From: Pelodera strongyloides
Taxonomy: Eukaryota; Nematoda; Chromadorea; Rhabditida; Rhabditidae
NCBI GenBank assembly: GCA_036852015.1
Contig: JAANDG010000290.1
Span: 1 to 64,000 of the forward strand
DNA: 64,000 nt
Reading direction: 5' to 3'
Shown here: piece after piece, positions 19,946-33,239 of the stretch
Layout: every line of letters begins with the position of its first letter
How positions within the stretch are numbered: position 1 is the stretch's first letter
Translations under genes and position numbers: made by a program
Notes under the pieces: model-generated
What the model saw: the letters and a program-made list of their open reading frames with translations, nothing else
Databases searched by the model: none
What the model was told of the DNA's origin: nothing

Positions 19946-22900
19946 ATGGCTCCATCGATTCCGAAGATCGCCTCGCCCAGTCAGTCACCGAAACTACAAC
20001 AATCCGCTTCGAAGAAGGATAAATTGTTGTCCACCCACGAGCAACAACTCGTAAGAAAATTGAACCTCTTAAATCTTGATTTCTTTTTTTTCTATGTTTA
20101 GGTTTCGTCATTTCGAAAAATGAGGCTCTTCGAAGATTTAGAAATAATCAGTCGTCTAAATATACTTTTTGTCATGTCTGATTCGATATGCTGTAGATGA
20201 CCTACAATTAGATGACACCGTATGCTTATGCTGTCTTTCTCTGGGTCCTTGGATATTTATGACTAACACTTTTTCCAGAATGTGTTTGTATCTCCAGAGA
20301 AGAGTAATGGAAAGAAAGCCGAGATTGAAGAGCCTCCGCTTAAGAAGGCACGTTTGGAGACTGAGACGCCGTCGGTTAGGATGACCGAACAAGTTCGGAC
20401 AAATAAGAGGAAGGTGGTCCCGAAAATTTACAGCTCAGACTATCTGGAGTCGGTCCTTGCTCGCACACCGACGTATGAGGACCACCCAGCGGAGGAGGAT
20501 TCTGATGTAAGCTTTTTGCACTAATTTAATTTTAGAATTTTAGCATTATGTTTCTTTAGCGTACCAACAACACCCTTATTTATTATTACTCAATAGCTTA
20601 TGATTAAGGCACTGACTTTCATGTTTGCCTGGTAAATATTGTTGATGAGGGTGCGAACAGCGTGCGACAGGGATCTTGAGAAGAACCTTGAGTCAGTTCA
20701 TACAGACTGCCGGTTTGAGAGATTACGTCATCGTTAAGGAACTTCACATTTTTCAGGACGATTATGGAGTCCAGCGCCAAAGGCGACTTTTGGAATTGGC
20801 CGCCCAGCAGCAGACTCCACATGAAATGGAGGTGCGTGTCAAGTCCTTGGCCTAGTCTCAATCCTTTGGTCGCACATAGTCCCAAATTGGCCGTTTGAAA
20901 TCTTGCCCACATAATGCTTGTTTTCAGCTTAGTTTTGATGTGGCCGGTGCAGGCGTCGAGTCAACCCCGTTTCCGCCTTACTGGCCATTCTTTCCTCAAA
21001 TCGTGAGTAATACATATTTTATTGTGCAAATAGTCTTTTGTTGTACATATTGTGTCCCATCTTTTTACTAATAGAACAAATTCATTTTTTTCAAATTTGC
21101 CCTTTTATAGTGAAAGCATGTTTGCAACTTGGGACGAGCAGTTGGGTTCAATTGGGATAATTAAGATCAGTGAATATCTCCATATACTGACAATCAGCAA
21201 CAGCTGGCGTTGTGAATTGTGAATGCATTAATTTTAGGGGCCCTTCGATTGTACTGGAACTGTAATGCCACCTAGTACGCCATTTCCAACTGTCACGCCA
21301 CGAGCATCCAAACAGGTGATACTAACTGGTGGCATTCATTGCTTAAAACTGCCTTATAAATACTTTTCCACGTGCAATCTTTCGTTTTTAGAGCTGCTCA
21401 CGTAGAATCTACCAGATGGTGCCCGAGTCGCCGTTTACTGCAAAAGCTCCCAAGGTGCGTTGCTGTTTATGTATCGGCTTGTCAAAACATTGACCTAATT
21501 CGTTTGGTTTTGCATATCCAATTTACCTCAATGGTCAGTTTTTTTAGGGCAAAGAAGTCGTAGTACAGAAGGAACTCTGTGTAGAGTTGATGAGATACTA
21601 TTACAAGAGGTTCGTCTCGTCGTGCAAAGGTTTGTTCTTCCCCTGTTTTAATAAAAACTGTTTTTGATGTCTGTCGGAGCTCCAATCTTACATACTCTAT
21701 ACAACTAGCGCTTCTTTATTATACGCTTTTTCTTCAAAACATTTCTCAAAGACGCTCTTGGTTTTTTTTTAGAACTGGACATCTGTGCTGCCGATGCCTA
21801 TCAAGAATTTGCCGACCGTATTGGAGAGGTGGATCCGCAGTATAAGAAAGACGTTCCCGTGGTCAGCCGATGTTCTTAAATCACCTACAGTAACCAATGG
21901 TTTACGGTTTAGAGCCACATTAATGATCACAAGCAAATTACTCATTTTTGCATATGCGCCTTATAGGCGTGTTATGACCACCAATTTAGAATCTTGTATT
22001 TACAGCATATGGAAGTGATGCCTGAGGCGGAGGAAGCGCAGCAAACCGAGGGTGCTCCCCAATTAAACGTTCCCGAGGATTTCGACATCGAGATTATCAA
22101 TGAGCAGTTAAAGGTGAGCATTCTTGAGAATCGAACGTTCACTTCGCCTACTGTAACTAACACTGCAATGAATTAGTGTGCAGCCATGGTAGCCGTGATT
22201 TGCATCCATAGTAATGAGAAAACAAAAACTGCTTCCTTGTTGCGTTTGCGTGTATGAGTGTACTTTACCTAAAATTGAAAAGAATCCATTACTTTTACAG
22301 AACATTGAGAAGAAAAATGAAACGGAGGAGGGACAGAATACGGCCGATGCTGACATATCAAATGTTGTCGATGATTTCAAAGCCATCGTCCTTGATGAGC
22401 CAAAGGAGGTTGCTGAGCTGGAGCCAAAGGTGAACCCTTTCTAAAGTTTACCTTTTAACTAACGACTACTGTCTATTCCACCAATGTTGCAAGAAATTCA
22501 GTGAAAAGGTTCTCTTTACAGAAGCTCAACAAAGTTCCCTTGTCTGAGGCTGCGCGAACTGCCGTAGACCCTGCTCAGCGAATCGAAGACCCAATGGTGA
22601 GAAACACCCTTTAGTTACTGTTCTGTGCTAAATTGGGAATTAATGAGGTTTATTTTTCATTACAAACAGTAGTTCTCATTTGTCAGGCCATTCTGATTGG
22701 TCCGTTTCTGAAAGTTCAACTGAGTTCTTTTGAGGTGGAACGAAAGAAGATCTACCGGAAACGCTTGAATGTAATTTGCGTAATCGAATTAAAACGTCAA
22801 CGCCTTCCAGATATTACAATCGTCAATCACGCACAGAGGGTCAGTCATTTATTATGGGTTGAAGGAAGGGTTGGCAGAATAAAAATACATATTTTTCGTA

Positions 22901-23130
22901 ACCTATCCTTTTTCTATTCTATGGACCAGTCAAATTTTCAAATTTTCTTCGATTGTACACTATTTGAAACATTTCAGATGAACCACCGGTACCTAGAACG
23001 TTTTCCCGATCCAGGATTCACTCTGTGTGATGATACAATTGTCCACATGGAGCATTTCGCCAGAAGATATGCTGTGAAACTCGTGGAAAAACGAGCCGAA
23101 ATGCATGAACGCAACCAGTTGTCTCAATGA
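19946..23130 (+). CDS. Unrecognised 13-exon protein (~447 aa)
   Basis: Exons that join in one frame: 19946-20050, 20279-20506, 20757-20831, 20928-21002, 21238-21315, 21392-21454, 21548-21629, 21773-21861, 22006-22113, 22301-22429, 22522-22596, 22687-22770 and 22978-23130. The N-terminus is Ser/Pro/Lys-rich (MAPSIPKIASPSQSPKLQQ), then a basic nuclear-type segment (TNKRKVVPKIYSSDYLESVL), Pro/aromatic stretches (FPPYWPFFPQI), a helical part (DAYQEFADRIGEVDPQYKKD), an acidic middle, and a charged C-terminus (VERKKIYRKRLN, HFARRYAVKLVEKRAEMHE). An extra exon at 20102-20161 is possible. I recognise no domain. The composition suggests a nuclear or scaffold protein with disordered linkers. Confidence 0.65.
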
Positions 23131-24374
23131 GCAACTGTCTCGGATTCTTCCTCATAAGGTGTGCACAAACGTGCCTCATCTTAAACTATAGTATGCATTA
23201 ATAGCTACGTTATGGTTTTCATGTACAATGATCTAGTAAATCAGACACTTTTTGCATTAAAGTTACTGTGAGTAAGCTGTGATTAAATGAAGAGTAACGC
23301 AGTCGATATAGTTTCATTCCTTTTTATGTTAAGTAGTTTCCGGCGTTTACTCGCCTATATACTTTGCTTTGAGTGCCTGTAACGATGTTGCTTAAACGAA
23401 TACCTGCAATAAGAATAGGTCCTAGTGCTGAATTCATAATTTAAATCGATGTCTTGCACTCTTATTAAAATGTTCCTATTCTTCCCCAGAGCCTTTCCGT
23501 GTTCCTTTCGTTATATTTATTTTGCCTTAATTTTTTTGCATTACTTCTTCTGATGAGGGTCCCTTTGTACCCGGTATTTTTTTATATGAGCACTGTTTCT
23601 AGACATGTATATATTAAAAGCTAGTTTTCATTGCACCTAGGCATATTAGCGTTTTGAAGACACTTGTAGTTTTGTTCGCGAAGGAAATATTTTTTCCTCC
23701 TTCGTTACGATGACTCCTGACAGTTTTATATCTCCGTCGACTGTGATTCCTTGCTTAGATTTCAGTAGCGTTCTTCTTTTGGTCACGGTATTGGCTAAGA
23801 AATGAACTCCCGTCGATTGACTGTGATTAAATGAGGACTGCGTTTTATCATATAGACTACCATCATCACATAGGCTATAGTTTTATTTTGTCACATAATC
23901 ATATGGACTGTTTTTTATATAGAGGAGTATTTACTTCGAGAGCCTTACTTTTTGTTGTCCTTTTATACGTGATAGCTGTGCCGAAACGTATTAGTATATT
24001 CCTGTGGACGTTGTTCGTGTTCGTTGCTTAATTCTTCCTTCATTGAGATATAGTATATTTATGTTCCTTGAATCGTTCCTTAACTTTCCAATATATTATA
24101 TCTTGCATTTTAGTTTAGTTATAGCACATTTTGGCCCGTGAATATTTCGTCAGATTTCCTGTATTTTCCCTTGCAGTTCAATGTGTTTATCGTATAGTGT
24201 TTTAGTCATTTCATATTGTGCGCAGCACCCTAATTTACCTAAATTTACATCGTTCTCTGTCATAAAGTTCTTTATTTACATTGTAGTTTTGAGAGACGTA
24301 TTTTATTATATGGCACATCTACAAAATATACACGTGACTGATCATTGGCTTGAAAAGAAAGATATGACGTCAAC
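23131..24374. other. Intergenic region between convergent genes
   Basis: T-rich sequence with short chance frames; the 3' ends of the + gene and the FATP gene face each other here. Nothing else seen. Confidence 0.5.
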
Positions 24375-27300
24375 TTAAAGTTTCAGTTCTCCGTTTTTCA
24401 ATAAGTCATTGAGAGGGTTCCGTAGAAAGTTGTACGTATGAACGCTTGAGGAAAGGTAGTACACTCCGCTGCAGCTGTCGGATTCTATACCAAGCTTCTG
24501 AAGCTCCACCTTCTTCATTTTAAAGGTACCTAAATTGACGTAAAAGATAAAGAGTATCGGGTTTTATCAACCGAATCCGTAGAAACGATGCACCTGGTCC
24601 AATTGATTTCTGAAGCAGGGGCAATCTGACCGTTGAACTTCCCGGAGGCCAATTATATGCGAACGCAATGAATAATAGACGTGCGTAGCGAATATAGTCA
24701 AAGTTACCTAATATTAATTTATTACTCAAAAAACGTACTTGTTTTGTCTATATTCTGTAGTACTCGTATGAAAAGTGGGACGGCATAAGGTGGGAGACAA
24801 CATTTCAGTTCAGTCGCGATCCGTTTCAGCAATAGCTCGACACTAACACCGTCGATCGGGACAATAGCAGCCATTCCACAACGACCCTCACAGCCTAGAT
24901 AGGTTCTTTATTATACCAAAATTAAAAACGTATTTTTCCTTTCGTGAATTCTGTCATGCTCGTGGATTGGTAGTTTAACGGTTAACCTTGGCAAACTTTT
25001 CTAGCGCTTTGAAAGAAGCTCACCTGGAAGTTCCACTCCGTAAACAGTTGATTCCAGGATCTGTTCAATTGGTTGTAATATACTCTCCACTTCGGTTGTT
25101 GACACATTCTCTCCCTAAAGTGGGCATTCATAAATTTCACTGCAAACTCAGCCTGTATGAAAACTTTCTTTCAAAGTGTTTCAATATATTAAAACAAATA
25201 AATGTATGGCAAACCTTCCATCTGTATGTGTCTCCAATTCGATCCTTGAAGTAAAAATATCCCAGTTTGTCCCAGTAAAGAAGGTCTCCTGAAGTATTTC
25301 ATTTGTGTGATTTTAAAGGGAACGTCAACGCAGATTCATGGATAATGTATCACGCGCTCTCAAATATCGAGTTTAAAACAATAGACCCGCGTCAGCACAG
25401 GTTTTAGTGCGTCTTCTGCTTGCATCTATTTTTGTCTGTCTGTCTTTTGAGCCCAACATCCAAAACCGGGTTGACATTCCCTTTAACGCTAGTTCTTGTG
25501 TACATTTACGTTATAGATCGCGATGTGTTTTTTCATAAAAATGTTTTCGTATTTGGATGTGTTCGCTCAAAGATTAAAAATTACCTGAATAAAAGACAGG
25601 ATCGCAACTGCCTCTCAATGGCCGGTCGATAATCTTTTTACTAGTTTCTTCTTTATCCAAGTAGCCTTCAAAATGAAGCAGCGGATTGTCTCTCTTCATG
25701 GTACACACCAGTGCACCAGTTTGGCCTGAACGCATTTTTAGAAATAGGTGAATTCACCACATCAACAGGAAAAAATCAAATTAAGGGGAAAAAGTAATAG
25801 GAGATCGTTGCTCTTTTTTATTGCTGTTTTAAAGAAATACTACATGCATAAGACAAAACAATAAAATGTTACCTGGTTTAATTGGAATACAGTATCCCTC
25901 GCTATCCTTTACCAGTTCTCCGGTATATTCATCCACTTGGAATAATTTGATTGGATAGAGAGGGTTGAATATACTACAGATTGTCATAAACCCACAGGAT
26001 CCTTCGGTGCCGTCAAGATTCACTGAAACGTTCCTGATTGTGTCATTGAAAAGGAGAACGCTCAATATAATAATTCAACTTCTGTGCCCACTGTCCGTTC
26101 TGTTCAATATTCTCCACCATGCAACTCCTCACCTAAATTTGTGGTACCTTCCGTTGAACCGTAAAATTCGGCGATACGTTTGATATGGAAACGTTCTTGG
26201 AATTGCTTCCAGATGGCTGGCCGAAGACCGTTGCCAATCAGAAGTCTGACCTGAAATGCAATACATGTTGACCATAATACATAAGTAATGCTTAAATACT
26301 AAAAGGATTTTTGGAGGTTTTACTAACTGAGAAAGTAAGCTTGTAGCCTGCAGATTTACAGCCTGGCAAAATCTTATAAAGAATGCATAACATCTAAATA
26401 ATACAAACCTTGTGTGTTTTCTCATGTGGCGTTTGTGGTGCGAGCAGCAGATACCGGAGCAATTCGCCAATATATTGGGACGCCGTGCAATTGTGCTTTA
26501 CGCAATCAGACCAGAAGTTACTCACGCTGAACTTTGGACGAATCACACAAGAAGCTCCGTGAACCACCATCTGACCTAATACAAATGATGACAACATCCG
26601 TCTTAGGCGTAGTACTAAATTATTCAGAACATATAATAAAGAAAACAATACAGTATTTTAACTAACCAATTCCAAGGATTCCCGCCGATGTGTGATACAA
26701 TGGAAGTGCTATGTAAAGCCTGTCAGTTTTTGGTTTCACTCCAAACGCAATCTCTCCACCAGTGGCCATGTAGAAGAATCTGAAGAAGGTTCGTATTGCT
26801 TGATGTCATTTAATAAGACAGAGGGTAAATACAATATACCCATACAGTGTATGAAACAAAAATATTGTATGAAACATAGTGTATGAAACAAAAATATTAC
26901 TGAACAAAATTAATTTGAAATATTGACCTAAAATGCTTGATCACCGCTGCTTTCGGCAATCCTGTAGTTCCCGAGGTGTAGATGTAGCAAAGATTGCCTA
27001 AAAACGTAGGTCATAATAATCACAGTGCAAGTAAACATAAGATTCAATTGCCATAACGAAACGGTAATCAAAATGAACCACGATCATATGAGACAAAAAT
27101 GGATCTATTATAAGTTTGCAAAATTCAGTTCTGTGCAACGTACTCTTAAAATTCGGTTGTTCTTCTACTACCGGAGGGTCTTCACTTGAGGCCGTGAGTG
27201 GTTTGGTAATATCGAATGAATTTTGGTATTCTGTTTGACCGAGGCACAATACGGTATATGGTTCGTAGCTGAGCAGTCCTTCAAGGAAGACTTCATGAAG

Positions 27301-29181
27301 ACCTGAAGAACAAAAATAATGTACCTAAAAGACAAAAATTAGCTTTAAACGATAGTTTAAGCGATAATTTACAAGTAATAAGAAATGCAAACCCTCTTGT
27401 AGGTACTTCGAACAGAGCACGTATCGCATATTAGGCGTTTGCAATAAATGTGCAAGTGGCTGTCTTCGAAGGTTAACATTCATCCACGATGATACTGCGC
27501 CAATCTAGAAACGAAAATTGTCTTCATTTTTTTTCGAAAATAACTATCTCGGGAATTGGTCAACCTACATGTGTGTATATAGCGTTCAAGATTCTATTAG
27601 AAAATGAAAGTTTTTGTATGGACGTTACCTTGCAGCAGCCCAACCATGCGGCTACGAAGTGCACGCCTCCTCCATAAAAAATACCCACAACATCGTCTTT
27701 CTTCACGCCATAGTCCTGTACACCGAAATGAATTCATATTAGTATTCGGAGAGCTCATGTCATAAAAAAATATATACACCCTTCTAGGTTTCTAATACAA
27801 TAATAAATATTTCAAGCGTGTACACCTTTATTATTTACAATACAATACTTTACAATCCTGGGGGGGGGGGGGGGTGGTACAATACTGTTTCAATATTTGC
27901 TTGTGAAATTTTCCGAGGCCCTGGGCTTTTCACATTGATACCAAACATATTTGACTTCACTTTCTGATTAACAAATTAAAGTAAAACAGACCAACAACAA
28001 ATTTGCGTATTGATTTGATAGCTTGTCCACCTCCTCAAAGGAGAAACTCTAAAATGATGTCACTTTGTGAAATATCATAACCCACAAAAAAACAGGTACA
28101 CTACATGATAGCTGAAAGAATTGCGACAGTTCTCTTTCTACTTCTTCTACTTCTCAACAAAAACAAAATGAATATTGCAACTGTTCACCTTTTCCAGTCC
28201 AATATCGTAAATGGCTTCTTTTGCCGAGTGCCTTTTCACCGTTTGTTGCCAATATTGCTGAATTCCCCAATTTCGGTTGAAAGCTCTCCGTAACCGATAT
28301 TTCATAGTTAATAGTACCATTAGTCCACTGAAAGTGTGCTCGGTCACCAAAGGATATAATAAGGAAAGTAGAAAATAGTAGATCATGGTGCTATGCCCGA
28401 GGAACATGGACATCAATCATGGCTCCTTATCTTTCAGCAATTCAAACAACCATTACGAAGTGGTGGTGAGATGAAAGTACAAAACTAGCGCACGCAATCT
28501 TTGGGATCAACTTCTTTCATACAGTACGGAACATCAACGAATTTGTTAATTCTTCGAAGCCTGGAATAAATGTCCTTACTCAAGGTCCCTTGCTTGTGTC
28601 CTGAATACTCTTCTCCAATAATCTATCGAGTATCTCCATATCAAATAAGCAATCAGTGCCATTACTGCGGAAACTGCCACAAACGGGGCAAAGACAAACA
28701 ACATCTGCAAGAATATTATTGTATGTCAGTCATATGAGCGAAAAAACATATAGCATTGTCGTCATATCCCAGTGAAAACTATGTCTGAAACTAAAAATCT
28801 AGTGTTTCCTTGCCGGATTAATTAGTCTGGAGCGCTTAGCTCGCGGAATTATGCAATTGGGTAAGCGCTTTTGCAGACGCATAACCAAGAAACAAGGTAT
28901 GAACGTAAATGACATAACATTTCTGTTCATTGCCAAATGTTAATGGCTCCGCAGGTTCATTTTTCAACAACCTTTTTCTGGCTGCATATTAAACCGGCAA
29001 GTTTTGAACCCGTTTGGAAAGCACAATACGTCAGAAGTTAGGAATGAAATATATTACCATAAGACAAAACAGTTTTTAATTAATTAGTCAAAAGGGAACT
29101 TACAAGCCTGAGGATGACCGACAAGTCGAAGATGAAGATACCGACCTCCCAGGCCTTGGCATAATCCTTGTGGTAAAACAT
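24375..29181 (-). CDS. SLC27A: FATP/SLC27-type very-long-chain acyl-CoA synthetase, complete
   Basis: Seventeen exons join in frame to 658 residues, normal for the family. From the 5' end: 29104-29181, 28580-28704, 28189-28327, 27992-28048, 27629-27715, 27393-27504, 27144-27302, 26928-26997, 26667-26779, 26409-26575, 26148-26250, 25873-26022, 25585-25725, 25215-25288, 25024-25114, 24739-24894 and 24375-24529. An N-terminal membrane segment ([20 protein letters not shown]) precedes the AMP-binding motif [43 protein letters not shown] and [13 protein letters not shown], the FATP signatures. It activates very-long-chain fatty acids to CoA esters at membranes and supports uptake. C. elegans relatives are acs-20 and acs-22; I cannot choose between them. 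The weakest splice call is the donor of the 57-nt exon (GTCTG). Confidence 0.9.
27860..27874. repeat. G15 homopolymer in FATP intron
   Basis: Fifteen consecutive G on + (poly-C in the transcript), between exons 4 and 5. Confidence 0.95.
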
Positions 29182-30577
29182 TGTTTATTTACAGCTGGAG
29201 AAGGAGTTCAGCTGGTTTCAAAATCTGAAGGAAAAACAATATTCGTCACAACATTACCGACATTGTGCGAATTTGTGTCTATGACTGTAATGACCAACGA
29301 TCTAGAAAACACATCCACGACGTTGTTATCAAAAGTTCAAAAAGTAATAAAGAATCATGTGTATTTTCTTAGGTTTCTTTGAGATAGTCTGTCTGGTTCA
29401 ACAACTTTTTAGATACGCGTTGTTATGAAATATGCACTTTTTTGAAATTTTCCCGTGAATGATGAGTTATTTGGAAGATATCCAGGGATTGTAACATTTG
29501 CATGTTGCATTTTATGAGGTATTGTTTGAATGTTACGCTAATTCATGCAAATCGATACGACTAATTCCTATGCATCTTTCTGCGCGCAGTGAAGCGCCTA
29601 CGAAGATAAAAGGCTACATCCGAGGTTTTCACTTTCCTCCACGGGCTATGATGAATGCAACATTTTTTTCTCATTTTGGGTAGAGAACCTTGCTTTGGTA
29701 GAACAAACATGATAGACAATTTGAAACATAAATGCTAACACATATGTAAGTTCAACAGATAAAAAGGCCACTCAATTTCTTAACTGGTAGCATTGAAAAT
29801 AAAATTGACTTCAAAGGAAATTCGAGATCAGGCGGAACAATTACAACAAAAAAAGAGAAAAGTTGGCAAAAATTGTTTTTCGTTATTTAACGGCAGTAAG
29901 GCGTTGTAATATAAATGCTCGACTATCCGTAGTCCTTCACTATGGAGAACAGAACCTGTATCGAGCCCAATCAAAGCAGGTTTACTCATCGGGCGAGCAG
30001 GTTCCATAAAGATCAGCGAGCGGCTAACTGGGTTTCTCTGGATAAACCCAACAGTTCTCCGACATCAACTTACTACTTGTGATTGTACAAGAAATACTTT
30101 GTAGTAACGTTTTATTTGCAAAGACAATAAATATGAATACCAGTGAGCGTAAGTAGGTAATATTGTGATGAGAAAAGTAGACAAAAAATGGAGTAATTAC
30201 AATGAACATACGTTCAGCAATTGAAGAGCCTTTGGGAATACTGTGGATAAGAATTAAGATAAACAGATCAAATGCTAAGGTAAACAAACATGATGAAAGT
30301 TCTGACACTAATAAAGTACGGTAGTCATTTCTATAGGTTATATCAACGCAAAGAGGAGAAAGCTTATTGAAACGGGCACAATATTGATGCATTGCTGCTT
30401 AAAATCAATGGTAGAAAAACTTTAAAACAAATGGGTAAGTTGTCAAACTTGTCAACATGTATGTGCAAACAAAACAGTCGTATACAACAAGTTGAATGCA
30501 CTCCCATAAGGGAACGCCAGATTCAACAATGAATTTGAAACATGCGGGAATGGCAGTAGCTATGCAAAACGACTCTT
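29182..30577. other. Intergenic, promoter side of FATP
   Basis: Two long - frames (30024-30392, 30405-30590) have AT-driven hydrophobic translations and no splice-consistent link to neighbours, so I leave them out. No other feature. Confidence 0.4.
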
Positions 30578-32931
30578 TTACAAGAAACAAGCAATTAGAA
30601 TGACTAGCATTGTGATTGTGTAGGTTCTATCAACCACTCCAATACTGGTCACATCACACTGTGGCAAAAGAGTCGCGGTCGGCCGCACGATTATCTGAAA
30701 ATGAAGTAAGTTTTGTTAGAAAACCGCATGCACTCTAGTGCAGTCATGAACAATGGTGCAAATTTACTGTCCCGGATACAGCTGTGCAAGACTGTTCTTC
30801 CATGCAGTAAAATAGGCATTTTATTTATATGCAGACAATCCTTATTACTTTCTAAGTTGATTACTTTATATTTCTGTGTGTTACAACTCTCCGTCCCCAG
30901 TGACTCATATGCCCTTCTTTGTCGAACGCATTTGGACTACGCACACTATAATTAACCTTTAGCTTATCATCAGAAAGTTGGTTCGGTCGCTCTGCTTTCT
31001 CGTTCTTCGACATAATATAATGTAACTTCGAAGATGTAAGTGTTGTTCATTGCCCTCTTATTACGATGTATCATTATATTATAAACTATTTCATACACTA
31101 TATTCTACACCGTGCAAAGTTCTGCAACAAATGCAGCTTTACTAATATTTTTTCCGGCGCAGCTTAAGAAAGTGTACTTGTTGTTTATGTCTACTGAACT
31201 CACAACACCTTCACGCAGTCCACGTGGATTAGCGAGAATGTAGCAGCGAACCCCCATTGAGCCCTAGGGGCGCTGCGCCACCGCCCAGTTTCATTGGTGA
31301 CTTTGAACGGGTGTATTTCTCACCTCTTTTACCAAATACCAGGCACGGTATCCACACTCGTATCTTATTGGGTACTTCACGCAATCGATGTAGTTACGGA
31401 CGGCACTAAAATGCGTTATTGTTAGAATTTGTCAAAAATAAGATTCCATTTGGAACGCTAACGCAAAGTATTAACTGATTCACACGCATATGCTTTAGAT
31501 GGGTAAACGAAATGGTAACTGCTCACCCGCATACCGCTGCTTGTTGCCCAGTATGGCCAACTTCTACTTCTGGGGGAATCTTTCTCGTATCAGCAATCAA
31601 TTCAGCCTGACACTGCATCATCTCGGCTCTCGTCAACGTTTGCGTAAAACATTCAAAGTTTCTGACCATTTCTGAAAAATAACCAATGAAAGATTTATTC
31701 CGCTAACCAATTCGAACAGTGAAAATAAATAACACTAAAACTCTCGCAAAACTGTAGTTGAAAATGTTATGTAGTTGAGGATGTCAGTTGTTCATGGAAT
31801 GTTCACGTTCTCTTGGGCTTGTTTTTCCATACGCTAAAAGACAAAAGAGATTTTATTAGAGTGAATCGTTCAAGTTAAAGGACCTGTACCTGTATAACCG
31901 TCTCTGCATAAGAAGTCGAGTACACTAATTGCAGTTTGATATCGTTCTCTTACTGGATCTTTTGAGAAACACAGCTCCTTATAAGGATCAATGCACATAT
32001 CAAAAACATAGAAGTTGCTGAAATAGCAAAAGAAATTGACTTCGCAACGGAGATTATTAATCTGATAATCGGTTCTAACTTTTCACCATCATATATATAT
32101 AGTTCGATATGTACAGTATATTTGCAAAAAATATGCGTTATTTATCTGTTGTGATACAATTACGCGAAATACATAGTGGAAATAAAGAGCCGAATCTTTA
32201 GCTTACTCGCAAACTTGTCCAAAATAATCTTGTGTTCTTGAAACGAAATGATTCCAACTAAAGGAAAGAATATCGCCTTCGTCGGTAATAGCACCAATGG
32301 CATATAGAGGATCAGCACATTGACGAATTTTTTGTTGTTCAATTGCAGTGCATTCGGGTGGAGAAGTTTTCTTGAAATAAAATTATTCTTTGAACAAAAC
32401 GCAAAAGGTCTGCCCCATGCCAGGCTCGAACTGGCGACCTTGGCATATCTTACAGACTATAAGTACCACGCGCTAACCGACTGCGCCAATGGGGCTACGG
32501 TATGACGCACAAAAGCGAGCCGCCCAATACGTTCTCCGATTAGGTTGCACAAACCAAATGTACTTGACTGGAGATCAGTATTCAATGAAGCATAGAGCGT
32601 ATTTCCGTTTTATTAGTATTTTAGTCTGTAGCTTTATTAGTTGAATGGTTTTCATCAAAGCGGTTTTACGGTTATCCTGTATTGTTACTGTTCAGCAACT
32701 TATTATTGTTTTAATGTATAATTAGAATTAACCTCTTCAACGCTGTTTTCAAAATAAATCGGTCCTGTGGTTGGAATTGGTTGGATCATATATGGTGGAC
32801 TAAGAAAGTCTCTCACGGCCAATGTGCCCTGTAGAAGCAGAACTGAAAGAGATAATTTAAATATGGCATTTTTCACTTCATTGAAGTTTTCATAAGAATT
32901 GAAGAAGAAAAATACCTATTATCCAAGCCAT
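30578..32931 (-). CDS. Secreted DUF19 (T20D4.11-like) protein, complete
   Basis: Eight exons join in frame to 276 residues: 32916-32931, 32733-32842, 32207-32370, 31890-32017, 31527-31671, 31324-31405, 30957-31025 and 30578-30694. MAWIIVLLLQGTLAVRD is a signal peptide split by the first intron. The cysteine pattern PPECTAIEQQKIRQCADPLY, FDMCIDPYKELCFSKD, FECFTQTLTRAEMMQCQAEL, DCVKYPIRYECGYRAWYL and LLPQCDV is that of the nematode DUF19 family, which has a single cysteine-rich extracellular domain. The last 15 residues (TYTITMLVILIACFL) are hydrophobic, so a GPI anchor or membrane tail is possible. Function of the family is not established. A tRNA-Ile gene sits in its second intron. Confidence 0.85.
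32411..32495 (-). tRNA. trnI(UAU): tRNA-Ile (UAU) with intron
   Basis: On the - strand GCCCCAT...ATGGGGC pair as the acceptor stem, with D-arm GGCGCAGTCGGTTAGCGC, anticodon stem TGGTA/TGCCA, anticodon TAT and T-arm CCAG-TTCGAGC-CTGG. About 12 extra bases after the anticodon form the usual intron of eukaryotic tRNA-Ile(UAU). It lies in intron 2 of the DUF19 gene, same strand. Confidence 0.9.
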
Positions 32932-33165
32932 AGATTCGAAATCCGCGAATGAAACAAAATAAGCCTGCGGAGTATTTAAGTTGGAAACAATAAGGTGTCC
33001 TTTAGATTGACCACTCTGAAATACACCGCAAATAAAAAGGACAATTACCATTTTATTCATATATGCTTCGGACACTGTTTTTAAAGAAAAGCATGATCCC
33101 ATTGCGCCTGCGTGGATTAACGCAATTGTGAACGATATCACAGAGTCTTCCGAAGCTGAAAACAA

Positions 33166-33237
33166 GCGTTAGTGGTGTAATGGTTAGCATGGATGCCTTC
33201 CAAGCATTCGACGGGGGTTCGATTCCCCCCGAACGCA
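33166..33237 (+). tRNA. trnG(UCC): tRNA-Gly (UCC)
   Basis: GCGTTAG...GAACGCA acceptor (one weak pair), D-arm GTGGTGTAATGGTTAGCAT, anticodon loop CTTCCAA (TCC), T-arm GGGGG-TTCGATT-CCCCC. A normal eukaryotic form, upstream of the DUF19 gene on the opposite strand. Confidence 0.93.
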
Positions 33238-33239
33238 TA

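Noticed and set aside
24520..24729. 69-codon - frame
   Set aside because: It lies in the last FATP intron; the flanking exons join directly in frame and give the expected TFKMKK sequence.
28561..28600. Frameshift in the FATP N-terminal exon
   Set aside because: The apparent break is explained by a GTAAGG donor at 28574-28579 joining in phase to the exon that starts at 28327.
30024..30590. Hydrophobic - frames suggesting a membrane receptor
   Set aside because: AT-driven translation with no consistent donors/acceptors; the DUF19 gene ends cleanly in a different frame at 30578.
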